Part shown: one piece after another, positions 34,990 to 43,147 of the stretch
Layout: the number at the start of each line of letters is the position of its first letter
How positions within the stretch are numbered: the first letter of the stretch is position 1
Notes under the pieces: model-generated
The model's database searches: none
What the model was told of the DNA's origin: nothing
Seen by the model: the letters and a program-made list of their open reading frames with translations, nothing else
Made by a program: the position numbers and the translations under genes
Source: Palsa-504 sp963744005
GTDB lineage: Bacteria; Actinomycetota; Actinomycetes; Streptosporangiales; Streptosporangiaceae
Assembly (NCBI GenBank): GCA_963744005.1
Contig: CAVURU010000003.1
Span: forward strand, 930,001 to 994,000
Length of the DNA: 64,000 nt
Reading direction: 5' to 3'

Positions 34990-36171
34990 GCGGCGCAGCG
35001 TGGCCGCGGCGCTCTCCCAGGTCCAGGCGGCCGGGTCGGTGTCGAGGCCGCGGACGCAGTCGGACAGCTTGGCCTGGAACTGGGCCGGCGTGGGCGGCAC
35101 GGCCGGGGAGCCGGGCGGGAACTGCTGGACGCCCTCGATGACGGCGCCGGTGCCGGTGTGGATCTCCGCGGCCAGCTCGCCGTCGAGCAGGCCCTGGCCG
35201 CCAGGCTCGAGCTTGGTCTCGACCAGGCCGATCAGCCGCTGCGCGCCGGGGCGTTGCACGGCGGCGTCGGTGAAGCTGGCGAACCCGGCATAGTCGTCCA
35301 GGAGCGCGGCGGCCGCCGCGTACTCCAGGCTGAACTTGCCCTGCAGCCCGGTCCGCGGGCGGTGGTGGATCAGCGGCACCACCGTGGCCTCCGGGGTGCG
35401 CAGCACGATCCGCCGGACATCAGCCGGGTCCAGGCCCGGGGCCAGCCCGGCCAGGGTGGCGATGGGCCGCTGCAGCGCATAGCAGCACGGGTAGAGCTTG
35501 ACAGCGAGGCCGCCGGGCACGGCGGCCCCGTCGGGGTCGGCCGCGGCCGGGTCGCCGCCCACCAGGGCCAGCCAGGCGTCCAGGGCGGACGGGTCGGCCT
35601 GCGCGCCCGCGGCGGCCAGCCGGGCGGCCCGGATCCCGGCGTCGACCGCGAAGCCGACCTGGAGCGACTTGGCGTCGGTGCCGAACGCGCGCTGGACCCC
35701 GCCGGCCGCGGGGACGGCCAGGGCCATGGCCACCGCGATCTGCTCGGCGGGCAGGCCCAGCGCGACGGCCGCCCCGGCCGCGCTGGCGGGCGCCCCCGCG
35801 GTGCAGGTGGCGTGCCAGCCCGCCGAGTAGTGCGCCCAGCCCAGGGCGGTGCCGAGCCGGGCCATCACGCCGGCCGCGGCCAGGTAGGCGCGCGGGCCGC
35901 CGCCGGCGGCCAGGGCGGTCGGCACGCAGACCGCGCTGATGTGCGCGGTCGACGGCATGTGCAGGTCGTCGAAGTCCAGGATGTGCCCGGCCACGGCCCA
36001 GCGCGCCCCGTCGGGCAGGCCGGCGGACAGCCGGGTGACCCGGTGGCCGCGGGCGGCCAGGGCGACGGCCATCGTGTCCCGCAGCGAGCGGTCGGCCAGC
36101 TCCAGGTCACCCGGGGCCGGCTCGAACTGCGCGGCCCACCGGGCCAGGGTCTCGGCTATCGAATTCGGCAC
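34954..36171 (-). CDS. MmgE/PrpD family protein
   Basis: 405 residues. The family folds like 2-methylcitrate dehydratase and itaconate-degrading decarboxylases. Visible signatures are AVAGHILDFDDLHMPSTAHIS with the Asp/His active-site pair, GTDAKSLQVGFAVDAG and KLYPCCYALQRPIATLAGL. At about 50 residues shorter than classical PrpD (about 480), it belongs to the compact actinobacterial group. GTG 36171 follows GGGAG. An amidohydrolase gene lies 32 bases upstream in the same direction, suggesting joint catabolism of a small acid or amide. Substrate unknown. Confidence 0.85.
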   Translation of the reverse strand: MPNSIAETLARWAAQFEPAPGDLELADRSLRDTMAVALAARGHRVTRLSAGLPDGARWAVAGHILDFDDLHMPSTAHISAVCVPTALAAGGGPRAYLAAAGVMARLGTALGWAHYSAGWHATCTAGAPASAAGAAVALGLPAEQIAVAMALAVPAAGGVQRAFGTDAKSLQVGFAVDAGIRAARLAAAGAQADPSALDAWLALVGGDPAAADPDGAAVPGGLAVKLYPCCYALQRPIATLAGLAPGLDPADVRRIVLRTPEATVVPLIHHRPRTGLQGKFSLEYAAAAALLDDYAGFASFTDAAVQRPGAQRLIGLVETKLEPGGQGLLDGELAAEIHTGTGAVIEGVQQFPPGSPAVPPTPAQFQAKLSDCVRGLDTDPAAWTWESAAATLRRLLPEQVPDESI

Positions 36172-36203
36172 GACGGCTCCCGGACGGCGAGGATGCGGCT
36201 ACC

Positions 36204-37398
36204 TCAGCCAGCGTACGTCGCGGCGTCCGGCACGGCCGTGCCGCGGGCGTACACGGCGCGGATGCGGTGCAAGGCGCCGGTGTCGGTGAGCGGGTCGCCG
36301 TCGACGGCCAGGATGTCGGCCTCGAAGCCGGGGGCGAGCCGGCCCTTGCGGTGCCCGAGCCCGCACACCCCGGCCGCGACGGAGGTGACGATGCGCAGCG
36401 CCTCGGCCGGGCTCACGCCCAGCTGGCCGAGCATGGCCGGGGCGTAGCGGACCGCGTCGTGCGGCTTGGGCGGCCCGATGCCGGCGTCCGTGCCCGCGAC
36501 CACCAGCGCTCCGGCCGCGTACAGCCGCCGGAGGGTGGCGATGATCAGGGGCATGCGCGCGGCCACGGCAGGCGGGGGCCGGCTCCGGCACGGCCACCTG
36601 GCCGATGGTGGCGCCCACCACGATCCGCCGGTCAGCGATCAGCTGGATCAGCGCGTCGGGCGCCTCGATGCTGTCGTGCGTCCAGAAGGTCACATGCTCC
36701 ATCCCGTCGACGCCGGCCTCGACCGCGTCGGCGACGGCCACGGCGGCGTGCGCGTGCGCGGTGACCGGCAGCCCGAACCGGTGCGCCTCGTCGACGGCGT
36801 GGCGCAGCACCCCGGGCGGGAACTGGGCCAGGTCCTGGCGGGTGCCGGGGGTCAGGTTCCCGCCGCTGGCCATGATCTTGATGACGTCGGTGCCGCGGGC
36901 GACGTGCTCTCGGACGGCGGCGCGGACGCCCTCGGCGGTCGGCGCCGTCTCCCCGCCCAGGTAGTGACAGTGGCCGCCGGGCGTGGTGATGGGCGGCCCG
37001 GCCGCGAGGATGGTGGGCAGGCCGGCCTGGCCGCGCAGGCTCAGGGACAGGTAGCCGCGGTCGCCGAGGTCGCGGACGGTGGTGACCCCGCCGCGCAGGG
37101 CGGCCTGGCCCGCCCGGGTCATGGCCTCGATGACCTCGCTGTCGGCCCGGCGGGCCAGGTTCGCGACCGGCTGGGCGCTGGCGTCGAAGGCCAGGTGGAC
37201 GTGCGTGTCGACCAGCCCGGGCAGCAGGGTGGCCCCGGGCAGGTCGACCACCTCGGCGTCCGGCGGGACCGGGCCGCCGGATTCGACGCCGCGGATGATG
37301 CCGCCCTCGATCACCAGCACCGGGTCGCGGATCAGCGCGGCGTTCACGCCGTCGAACAGCCAGGCGGCACGCAGGGCCGTCGGCCGGGCTTGTGTCAT
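36204..37398 (-). CDS. Metal-dependent amidohydrolase, frameshifted
   Basis: About 397 residues joined. The N-terminal frame from ATG 37398 (after AAGGGA) shows the metal motif LLPGLVDTHVHLAF (HxH), the bridging Lys region VIKIMASGGN and His ligands in VTAHAHA and MEHVTFW. The frame breaks in the C run at about 36575-36585. The other frame continues AARMPLIIATLRRLYAAG, then the catalytic Asp in VVAGTDAGIG, and ends at 36204. This is the imidazolonepropionase/prolidase-like branch. Small indel, so possibly a read error. Likely co-transcribed with the MmgE/PrpD gene. Confidence 0.84.
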
Positions 37399-37577
37399 CG
37401 CATCGTCCCTTCGGGCTTGCTGAGGACTACTGCCGCACACCGCGGAGAATCCGGGATAAAGACGCGGTGAAGACCGCATGAAGACACTTACCCCGTTTGC
37501 GGGCTGGCCAGAGATGACTTTCGGCAGGCAAACTAGGGCGTAAAGGGCCAGCGGAGAGCGGGAGGGCGTGTCCGGCC

Positions 37578-37982
37578 GTGAACATCTTCTTCGACGTCGA
37601 CGACACTTTGCTGAGTTTCGACGGCGCCTTGCGACCCAACACCCACCAGGTCCTCGAACAGCTCATCGCGGATGGCCACACGGTCTACATCTGGTCGGGT
37701 GTCGGGATCCGGAAGGCGTTCGTCGAGCGGGAGGGACTGGGCCACCTGGTGGCCGGGATCTACCAGAAGCCGCTATCCGACTTCGCCGCCGGGCTGGCGA
37801 CCTTCGGGATCCCGGTGCTGCCCGACTTCGTGGTGGACGACTACCCGGAGATCGTGGAGCACTTCGGCGGCCTGCACATCAAGCCCTACATGCGCGGGAT
37901 GCAGACCGACACCGAGCTGCTCGCCATCCCGGCGCTGGTCGAGGCCCTGGCACAGGCCCGGTCACTTGACGGCGAGGACTGA
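37578..37982 (+). CDS. HAD superfamily hydrolase (small)
   Basis: 134 residues. Motif I is FFDVDDTLLSFDG (nucleophile Asp, general acid Asp), motif II is in VYIWSGVG, and the acidic motif is FVVDDYPE. There is no cap domain, so large or macromolecular phosphorylated substrates are possible. GTG 37578 is the only sensible start; GGAGGG lies 10 bases or more upstream. Free-standing between divergently and co-directionally placed genes. Confidence 0.8.
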   Translation: MNIFFDVDDTLLSFDGALRPNTHQVLEQLIADGHTVYIWSGVGIRKAFVEREGLGHLVAGIYQKPLSDFAAGLATFGIPVLPDFVVDDYPEIVEHFGGLHIKPYMRGMQTDTELLAIPALVEALAQARSLDGED

Positions 37983-38194
37983 GGCGCCAGGACCAGGACA
38001 CCGGTCAGGACGTCAGGAGCCCGCCCAGAAAACAGGACCGCGACGAGCTCAGCCGGCCAGGGCGCCGAAGACGGCCCGGCGCGCGCGTCACCTCATCCTT
38101 CCCGGGTCTTCCGGCGCGCCGCTCCGGGGTATTGCCTGAATACCGTGTGCGGAGATAAGCAGGGACGGGAGGCACGCGAGGTGAGGCGGGGACG

Positions 38195-39472
38195 ATGGAC
38201 CTGAACCAGGGGTTCGTGGACCTGGTGGCCGTGGCGCTGGTCGCCGCGCTCACCCCGATACTGGTGGCCGCGCTGCCGGGCCCGCGCATCCCGCAGGTGG
38301 TCATCTTCCTGCTGGGCGGCGTCCTGATCGGCCCGCACGTGCTGGGCATCGCCGAGACGTCCAACATTCAGCTGCTGTCCAACATCGGGCTCGGGTTCTT
38401 GTTCCTGCTGGCCGGTTACGAGCTGGACCCGGCCCTGCTGCGGCAGCAGCCGGGCAGGCTGGCCATGGGCGGCTGGCTGATCTCGGCCGTGCTGGCCGTG
38501 GGGGTGGCGGCCGTACTGGACGCGGCCGGCTACATCAGGGACTTCGTGCCGGTCGGGCTGGCCCTGACGACCACGGCGCTCGGCACGCTGCTGCCCATCC
38601 TGCGGGACAACGACATGCTGTCCGGGCGGTTCGGCCAGTACGTGTACGCGGCGGGGGCGGTCGGCGAGCTGTTCCCGATCATGATCATCGCCATCTTCCT
38701 GTCCCAGAAGGGCCACTTCATCGCGCTGGCCTCGGTGGTCGGGGTCGGGGTACTGGCCCTGGCCCTGACGGCCGCGCCGGGCCTGGCCCGCAGCGCCACG
38801 GTGCAGCGGGTCATCCGCGAGGGCCAGGACGCGACCGGGCAGACCACGCTGCGCTGGGCCATCGTCCTGCTGTTCCTGCTGCTCGCGGTGGCCAGCCGGT
38901 TCGGCCTGGACGTGGTGCTGGGCGCGGTGCTGGCCGGGATGGTGATCCGGGCCTGGACACGCCGGTTCAACATCGACACCGAGGGGCTGGAGCACAAGTT
39001 CGACGCCGTCGGGTACGGGATCTTCATCCCGATCTTCTTCATCTCCTCGGGCATGGGCCTGGACCTGAAGGCGATCAGCCAGGACCCGCTGCGCCTGCTC
39101 ATCTTCTTCGGGCTGCTGCTGATCGTGCGCGGCCTGCCGTCGCTGCTGGTCTACCGGCACGTCCTGCCGGCTGGGCAGCGGGCCGAGATGACGTTCATCA
39201 CCGCGACCACGCTGCCGCTGCTGATCGCGCTGGCCGAGGTAGGCGAGCAGGACGGCGTCATGCTCCCGTCGACCGAGGCGGCGCTGGTCGGCGCGGGCGT
39301 CCTGTCGGTCCTGGTCTACCCGCTCATCGCGGTGCGGCTGCACCGGTCGGCGCCGCTGACGCCCGCCGACATCGGGGTGCCGCTGCTGGCCGCCGACCCG
39401 GCCGTAGCCGTGCCGCCCGAGGATCCGGCCGGGCTGGACGGCCAGGACGGCCAGGCCCCGGAGACGGCATGA
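38195..39472 (+). CDS. CPA2 family cation:proton antiporter
   Basis: 425 residues with about twelve helices (Na_H_Exchanger domain). FLLGGVLIGPHVLGIAE, GLGFLFLLAGYELDPALL and FIPIFFISSGMGLDLKA are characteristic, the last close to the ion site. There is no RCK/TrkA-N domain; the C-terminal 45 residues are Ala/Pro/Asp-rich. It exchanges K+ or Na+ for H+. ATG 38195 follows GAGGCGGGG. A hairpin overlapping its stop separates it from the convergent nitronate monooxygenase. Confidence 0.9.
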   Translation: MDLNQGFVDLVAVALVAALTPILVAALPGPRIPQVVIFLLGGVLIGPHVLGIAETSNIQLLSNIGLGFLFLLAGYELDPALLRQQPGRLAMGGWLISAVLAVGVAAVLDAAGYIRDFVPVGLALTTTALGTLLPILRDNDMLSGRFGQYVYAAGAVGELFPIMIIAIFLSQKGHFIALASVVGVGVLALALTAAPGLARSATVQRVIREGQDATGQTTLRWAIVLLFLLLAVASRFGLDVVLGAVLAGMVIRAWTRRFNIDTEGLEHKFDAVGYGIFIPIFFISSGMGLDLKAISQDPLRLLIFFGLLLIVRGLPSLLVYRHVLPAGQRAEMTFITATTLPLLIALAEVGEQDGVMLPSTEAALVGAGVLSVLVYPLIAVRLHRSAPLTPADIGVPLLAADPAVAVPPEDPAGLDGQDGQAPETA

Positions 39473-39504
39473 CCCGGCTATCCCTGGCTGGCTAGGGCCG
39501 GGTC
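39471..39504. terminator. Possible bidirectional terminator hairpin
   Basis: GACCCGGC at 39471-39478 pairs with GCCGGGTC at 39497-39504 across 18 bases that include CCCTGGCTGGCTAGGG. It spans the stop codons of the converging antiporter and nitronate monooxygenase genes. Confidence 0.42.
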
Positions 39505-40353
39505 CTCCCAGGTGAGCTCGTCCTCCTCGGCGGCGTCCAGCTCGCCGCGGCGGTAGAGCGTGGCGATGTCGCCCAGCAAAGCCATCGGGTTTCCCCCGCC
39601 GCCGAACTCGAACGCGGCCGCGGTGTCGGTCCGGAAGACTCGCACCGGATGCCCGTTCTCCCGGTTGATGATCATCGTGTCGGTTTCGGCCGCGTTCACC
39701 ACGGCCTGCTTGAGGTTGTCGTGCACGAGCGATTCCGCCGCGGCCATCATCCGGGTGCCCATGAGCACGCCCTCGGCGCCCAGGGCGAAGGCGGCCGCCA
39801 TCGACAGGCCGTCGGCGATCCCGCCCGCGGCGATGACCGGGACGCTGACCCGGCTGCAGATCAGCGGGAGCAGGACCATGGTCGAGACGTCCCTGGGGTT
39901 CTTGAAGCCGGCGCCCTCGCTGCCCTCGACGATGAGCCCGTCCACTCCCGCGTCCACCGCCTTCAGCGCCGCGGTCAGCGACGGGACGACGTGGAAGACG
40001 GTCAGCCCGGCCTCCTTGAGCGCCGGGGTGTACCTGGCCGGCGACCCGGCCGAGGTGGTGACGAAGTCGATCCCCTCGTCCACGATCAGCTGCACGATGG
40101 CCGGGTCCCGGACGAACGCGATGGGGATGTTGAGCCCGAACCTGCGGTCCGTCAGCTCCCGGATCCAGTGGATGTCGGCCTTCGTCTCGTCGTGTCCGAG
40201 CGAGCCGGGGACCAGGCCTACCGCGCCCGTCTCGGCCACCGCGGCGACCAGGGCCGGCTTGGCGATGTGGCCCATGGGCGCCTGCAGGATCGGGATGTCG
40301 ACTCCGAGGAGCCGGGTTACGCGGTTATCGAAGGCCTTACCCGAAGGGGTCAC
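39478..40353 (-). CDS. Nitronate monooxygenase (2-nitropropane dioxygenase-like)
   Basis: 291 residues, FMN-dependent TIM barrel. Signatures are LLGVDIPILQAPMGHIAKPAL, GLNIPIAFV, the FMN phosphate-binding stretch VIAAGGIADGLSMAAAFALGA and EGVLMGTRMMAAAES. It oxidises nitronates such as propionate 3-nitronate or alkyl nitronates. GTG 40353 is the start. A perfect 15-base palindrome lies 58 bases upstream in the divergent region, so a repressor encoded elsewhere may control it. Confidence 0.88.
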   Translation of the reverse strand: MTPSGKAFDNRVTRLLGVDIPILQAPMGHIAKPALVAAVAETGAVGLVPGSLGHDETKADIHWIRELTDRRFGLNIPIAFVRDPAIVQLIVDEGIDFVTTSAGSPARYTPALKEAGLTVFHVVPSLTAALKAVDAGVDGLIVEGSEGAGFKNPRDVSTMVLLPLICSRVSVPVIAAGGIADGLSMAAAFALGAEGVLMGTRMMAAAESLVHDNLKQAVVNAAETDTMIINRENGHPVRVFRTDTAAAFEFGGGGNPMALLGDIATLYRRGELDAAEEDELTWEDPALASQG

Positions 40354-40411
40354 AGGTGTTCCCGTCTGGAGTTGGGCCTGACCATCATTGCTCAGCGCGT
40401 CAGAGCAAAAG

Positions 40412-40426
40412 TAACAAGAATTGTTA
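40412..40426. promoter_or_regulatory. Operator-like palindrome upstream of nitronate monooxygenase
   Basis: TAACAA-GAA-TTGTTA, perfect 6-base arms, inside an A+T-rich island (about 40405-40440) of the divergent intergenic region. Confidence 0.55.
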
Positions 40427-40472
40427 GCGAGAGTAATGAATGGTGACGTTCATCACCGCGCACCGGTTCGAC

Positions 40473-40478
40473 TAATCT
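40473..40478 (+). promoter_or_regulatory. Leaderless -10 element of the SRPBCC-like gene
   Basis: TAATCT, 6 bases, then ATG 40485. Confidence 0.5.
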
Positions 40479-40484
40479 CGGGAG

Positions 40485-41042
40485 ATGAGCAGGTCACTGT
40501 CAGGCGTCCGGGCCAGGCCGGATGAGGTAGCAGCGGCGCGGCCCGGCGACGGGCTGGTCGCCGCGGCCGACGTGGTCATGGACCGGGCCTTCACGGTGAG
40601 CGGCGCACCCGAGGCGGTGTGGCCGTGGCTGCTGCAGCTGGGCAAGGGCCGGGCCGGCTGGTACCTGCCGCGCTCGGCGGAACGGCTCATCCCCCGCTCT
40701 CGCCGGGCGGCGCGGGCCGTCAACCCGGCCTGGCTGCAGCTGCGGGCCGGTGACGTCATCCCGGACTACGGCGGACGGGACGCCACGTTCGAGGTCGCGG
40801 AGCTGAGCGCGCCGGACACGCTGGTGTACCGGTCCCGGCGCGGGCGGGTCAACCTCACCTGGTCGATCACCCTGACCGGCGCCGGCGGCCCCGGAGCCCG
40901 CCCGGCCACCCGGATCCACCTGAGGCTCAGGCTCGGGGGGGTCCGCCGCAAGCGGCTGGCCGAATCGGGCGGCGGCCTGATCGACCTGCTGACCATCGCG
41001 GGCCTGGCGGCCGGCCTGCGGGAGCGGCTCGCCGCGGGCTGA
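40485..41042 (+). CDS. SRPBCC-like (START/polyketide cyclase fold) protein
   Basis: 185 residues. The pattern of an N-terminal strand with VSGAPEAVWPWLLQLGKGRAG followed by WYLPRSAERLI and a sheet (DATFEVAELSAPDTLVYRSR, LTWSITLTG) matches proteins annotated as SRPBCC with a GKGRAGWY signature. They bind hydrophobic ligands in a helix-grip cavity, but no activity is known. ATG 40485 is fixed by TAATCT-N6-ATG. Confidence 0.65.
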   Translation: MSRSLSGVRARPDEVAAARPGDGLVAAADVVMDRAFTVSGAPEAVWPWLLQLGKGRAGWYLPRSAERLIPRSRRAARAVNPAWLQLRAGDVIPDYGGRDATFEVAELSAPDTLVYRSRRGRVNLTWSITLTGAGGPGARPATRIHLRLRLGGVRRKRLAESGGGLIDLLTIAGLAAGLRERLAAG

Positions 41043-41050
41043 CCGGCGGG

Positions 41051-41293
41051 TTACGCCTCGGTGAGCGGGGGCGCCTGGCGGCAGCGCCACAGCAAGGACG
41101 TGACCACCCGGCAGGTGGTGTCGTCCAGGTGGGTCAGCCAGGCGATGACTTCCTGGTCGTAGTCGCCGGTCGCCACGCCCTCGAGCACGGCGGCGAAGGC
41201 GGCCCGGTGCACCGCCACGGGCTGGAATCGCCGGCCTGGCTCGATGGCGAGCGGGCCAGCCGGGATGTACTCGTGGGGCGGCGCAACCGTCAT
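41051..41293 (-). CDS. Small conserved-looking hypothetical protein
   Basis: 80 residues (MTVAPPHEYIPAGPLAIEPG at the start, then FAAVLEGVATGDYDQEVIAW and TTCRVVTSLLWRCRQ). I do not recognise a family. Evidence for a real gene is the leaderless signature on the minus strand (TATCGT, 7 bases, ATG 41293), ordinary amino-acid composition and a convergent position 8 bases from the SRPBCC-like gene. The frame can be read further upstream to 41581, but that part is antisense to the YCII gene. Confidence 0.5.
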   Translation of the reverse strand: MTVAPPHEYIPAGPLAIEPGRRFQPVAVHRAAFAAVLEGVATGDYDQEVIAWLTHLDDTTCRVVTSLLWRCRQAPPLTEA

Positions 41294-41423
41294 GACAGCC
41301 ACGATAAGCCGTTCCGGTACAGAAGTGTCGGAAAGCAGCCGCGGCTGCTGTCGATCGGGGCCGCCGCCGTTCGACCTACGCAGGACAGGATCCAGACGGG
41401 ATCCGGGGACTGAAGGAGGAAAC

Positions 41424-41843
41424 GTGAAGTACATGCTGATCATGCGGGCGACCGACGAGGCTTTCGCCGCCTTCCAGGACGTCGACTTCAGCCAGATCAT
41501 CGAGGCCATGGGCCGGTTCAACGACGAGATGATCTCGGCCGGGGTGCTGGTCGCGGCGGAGGGCCTCGATGACGCGGCCAAGGGAGTGGTGGTGGACTAC
41601 TCGGCTGAGGCCCCGGTGGTCACCGACGGGCCGTACGGTGAGACGAAGGAGCTGTTCGGCGGGTTCTGGATCCTGGACGTGGCCACGCAGGAGGAGGCCG
41701 TCGAGTGGGCCAAGCGGGCGCCGATGAGCGGTCCCGGGGTGAAGACGGAGATCCGGCGCATCACCAGCATCGACGAGTTCCCGCAGGACAACGAGTGGAT
41801 CCGGAAGGAACGGGCGTGGCGGGAGGCGACCGGCCAGCTGTGA
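41424..41843 (+). CDS. YCII/DGPF domain protein
   Basis: 139 residues. MKYMLIMRATDEAF at the start, the signature VVTDGPYGETKELFGGFWIL (DGPF) and the ending VKTEIRRITSIDEFP identify the YCII-related family with its conserved His/Asp-like pocket, here used as partner of ECF42 sigma factors. GTG 41424 follows AAGGAGG. Its TGA overlaps the sigma factor GTG (GTGA), so both are made together. A direct role as anti-sigma factor is not established; family members are often multicopy targets of the sigma factor. Confidence 0.88.
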   Translation: MKYMLIMRATDEAFAAFQDVDFSQIIEAMGRFNDEMISAGVLVAAEGLDDAAKGVVVDYSAEAPVVTDGPYGETKELFGGFWILDVATQEEAVEWAKRAPMSGPGVKTEIRRITSIDEFPQDNEWIRKERAWREATGQL

Positions 41844-43144
41844 GCCGCCCGCCGGGCAGCCGCCAGGCCGTGGCCGCGGTGTGGCGGATCGAGTCCTCGC
41901 GCATCGTGGCCGCGCTGGCCCGGTTCACCGGGGACTTCGCGCTGGCCGAGGACCTGGCCCAGGAGGCGCTGGCCGAGGCGCTGGTGGCGTGGCCGCGGGA
42001 CGGCGTGCCCCGCAACCCGGCGGGATGGCTGCTCACCGTGGGCCGGCGTCGCGCCATCGACTTCTACCGCCGGCGTTCGGCCCTGGACGAGAGGTACGCC
42101 GCCCTGGCCCGGCACCTGGGCGAGGGCGGCGTGGCCTCCGGCGGCCCTGACGGGGGCCCGGCGGTCGAGGCCGCGGACGATGGGCTGCTGTGGGATCCGG
42201 ACCGGATCGGCGACGACGTGCTGGCCCTGATGTTCACCGCCTGCCACCCGGTGCTGGCCCGGGAGGCGCAGGTCGCGCTCACCCTGCGGGTGCTGGGCGG
42301 CCTGACCAGCGAGGAGATCGCCCGGGCCTTCCTGGTGCCGACGGCCACGGTGCAGGCCCGGATCACCCGGGCCAAGAAGACGCTGGCGGCGGCGCGGGTG
42401 CCGTTCGCCGTGCCGCCGCCGGATGAGCGCCGCAAGCGGCTGAGCCCGGTGCTCAGCGTGCTGTACCTGATCTTCACCGAAGGATCGACGGCCTCGGCGG
42501 GCAGCGAGCTGATCCGTCCTGACCTGGCCCGGGAGTCGATCCGGCTGTCCCGGATCCTGGCCCGGCTGGTCCCGGAGGAGCCGGAGACGCACGGCCTGCT
42601 CGCGCTGCTCGAGCTGACCGCGGCCCGGTTCCCGGCCCGCCTGGGCGCGGACGGCGAACCGGTCCTGCTGGCCGACCAGGACCGACGGCGCTGGGACCGG
42701 GCGGCGATCCGGCGCGGCCGGGCCGCGCTGGCCCAGGCCGGGCGGGCCGGGCGCGGGCTGGGCGCCTACGGCGTGCAGGCGGCCATCGCCGAATGCCACG
42801 CGGTCGCGCCTTCGGTCGAGGCCACCGACTGGGAGCAGATCGTGCTGCTTTACGAGGCCCTCGGCCGGCTGGCACCGTCGCCGGTCGTGGAGCTCAACCG
42901 GGCGGTCGCCGTCTCGATGGCCCGGGGCCCCGCCGCCGCGCTGCTGATGGTGGACGAGCTGGCCGCGGCGGGCGGCCTGGGCGGTTCCTACCTGCTGCCG
43001 AGCGTGCGTGGCGAGCTGCTCAGCCGGCTGGGGAGGCCGGAGGAGGCCCGGCCGGAGATCGAGCGGGCCATCGGTTTGTGCGGGAACGAGCGGGAGCGCG
43101 GCGTGCTCCGGCGCAAGCTGGCCGCGCTAGCAGGGCTGGGCTGA
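41840..43144 (+). CDS. ECF42-type RNA polymerase sigma factor with TPR-like extension
   Basis: 434 residues. Region 2 (residues 10-80) includes ALARFTGDFALAEDLAQEAL and NPAGWLLTVGRRRAIDFYRR. Region 4 (about 130-185) includes LTLRVLGGLTSEEIARAFLV with TVQARITRAKKTL. The long C-terminal part (200-434) has DUF6596/SnoaL-less TPR-like helices and the ECHA motif (AIAECHAVAP) known from ECF42 proteins. These work without a membrane anti-sigma factor; the extension is needed for activity. Coupled to the YCII gene by GTGA. GTG 41840 replaces the longer frame that starts inside the YCII gene. Confidence 0.92.
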   Translation: MSRPPGSRQAVAAVWRIESSRIVAALARFTGDFALAEDLAQEALAEALVAWPRDGVPRNPAGWLLTVGRRRAIDFYRRRSALDERYAALARHLGEGGVASGGPDGGPAVEAADDGLLWDPDRIGDDVLALMFTACHPVLAREAQVALTLRVLGGLTSEEIARAFLVPTATVQARITRAKKTLAAARVPFAVPPPDERRKRLSPVLSVLYLIFTEGSTASAGSELIRPDLARESIRLSRILARLVPEEPETHGLLALLELTAARFPARLGADGEPVLLADQDRRRWDRAAIRRGRAALAQAGRAGRGLGAYGVQAAIAECHAVAPSVEATDWEQIVLLYEALGRLAPSPVVELNRAVAVSMARGPAAALLMVDELAAAGGLGGSYLLPSVRGELLSRLGRPEEARPEIERAIGLCGNERERGVLRRKLAALAGLG

Positions 43145-43147
43145 GCC

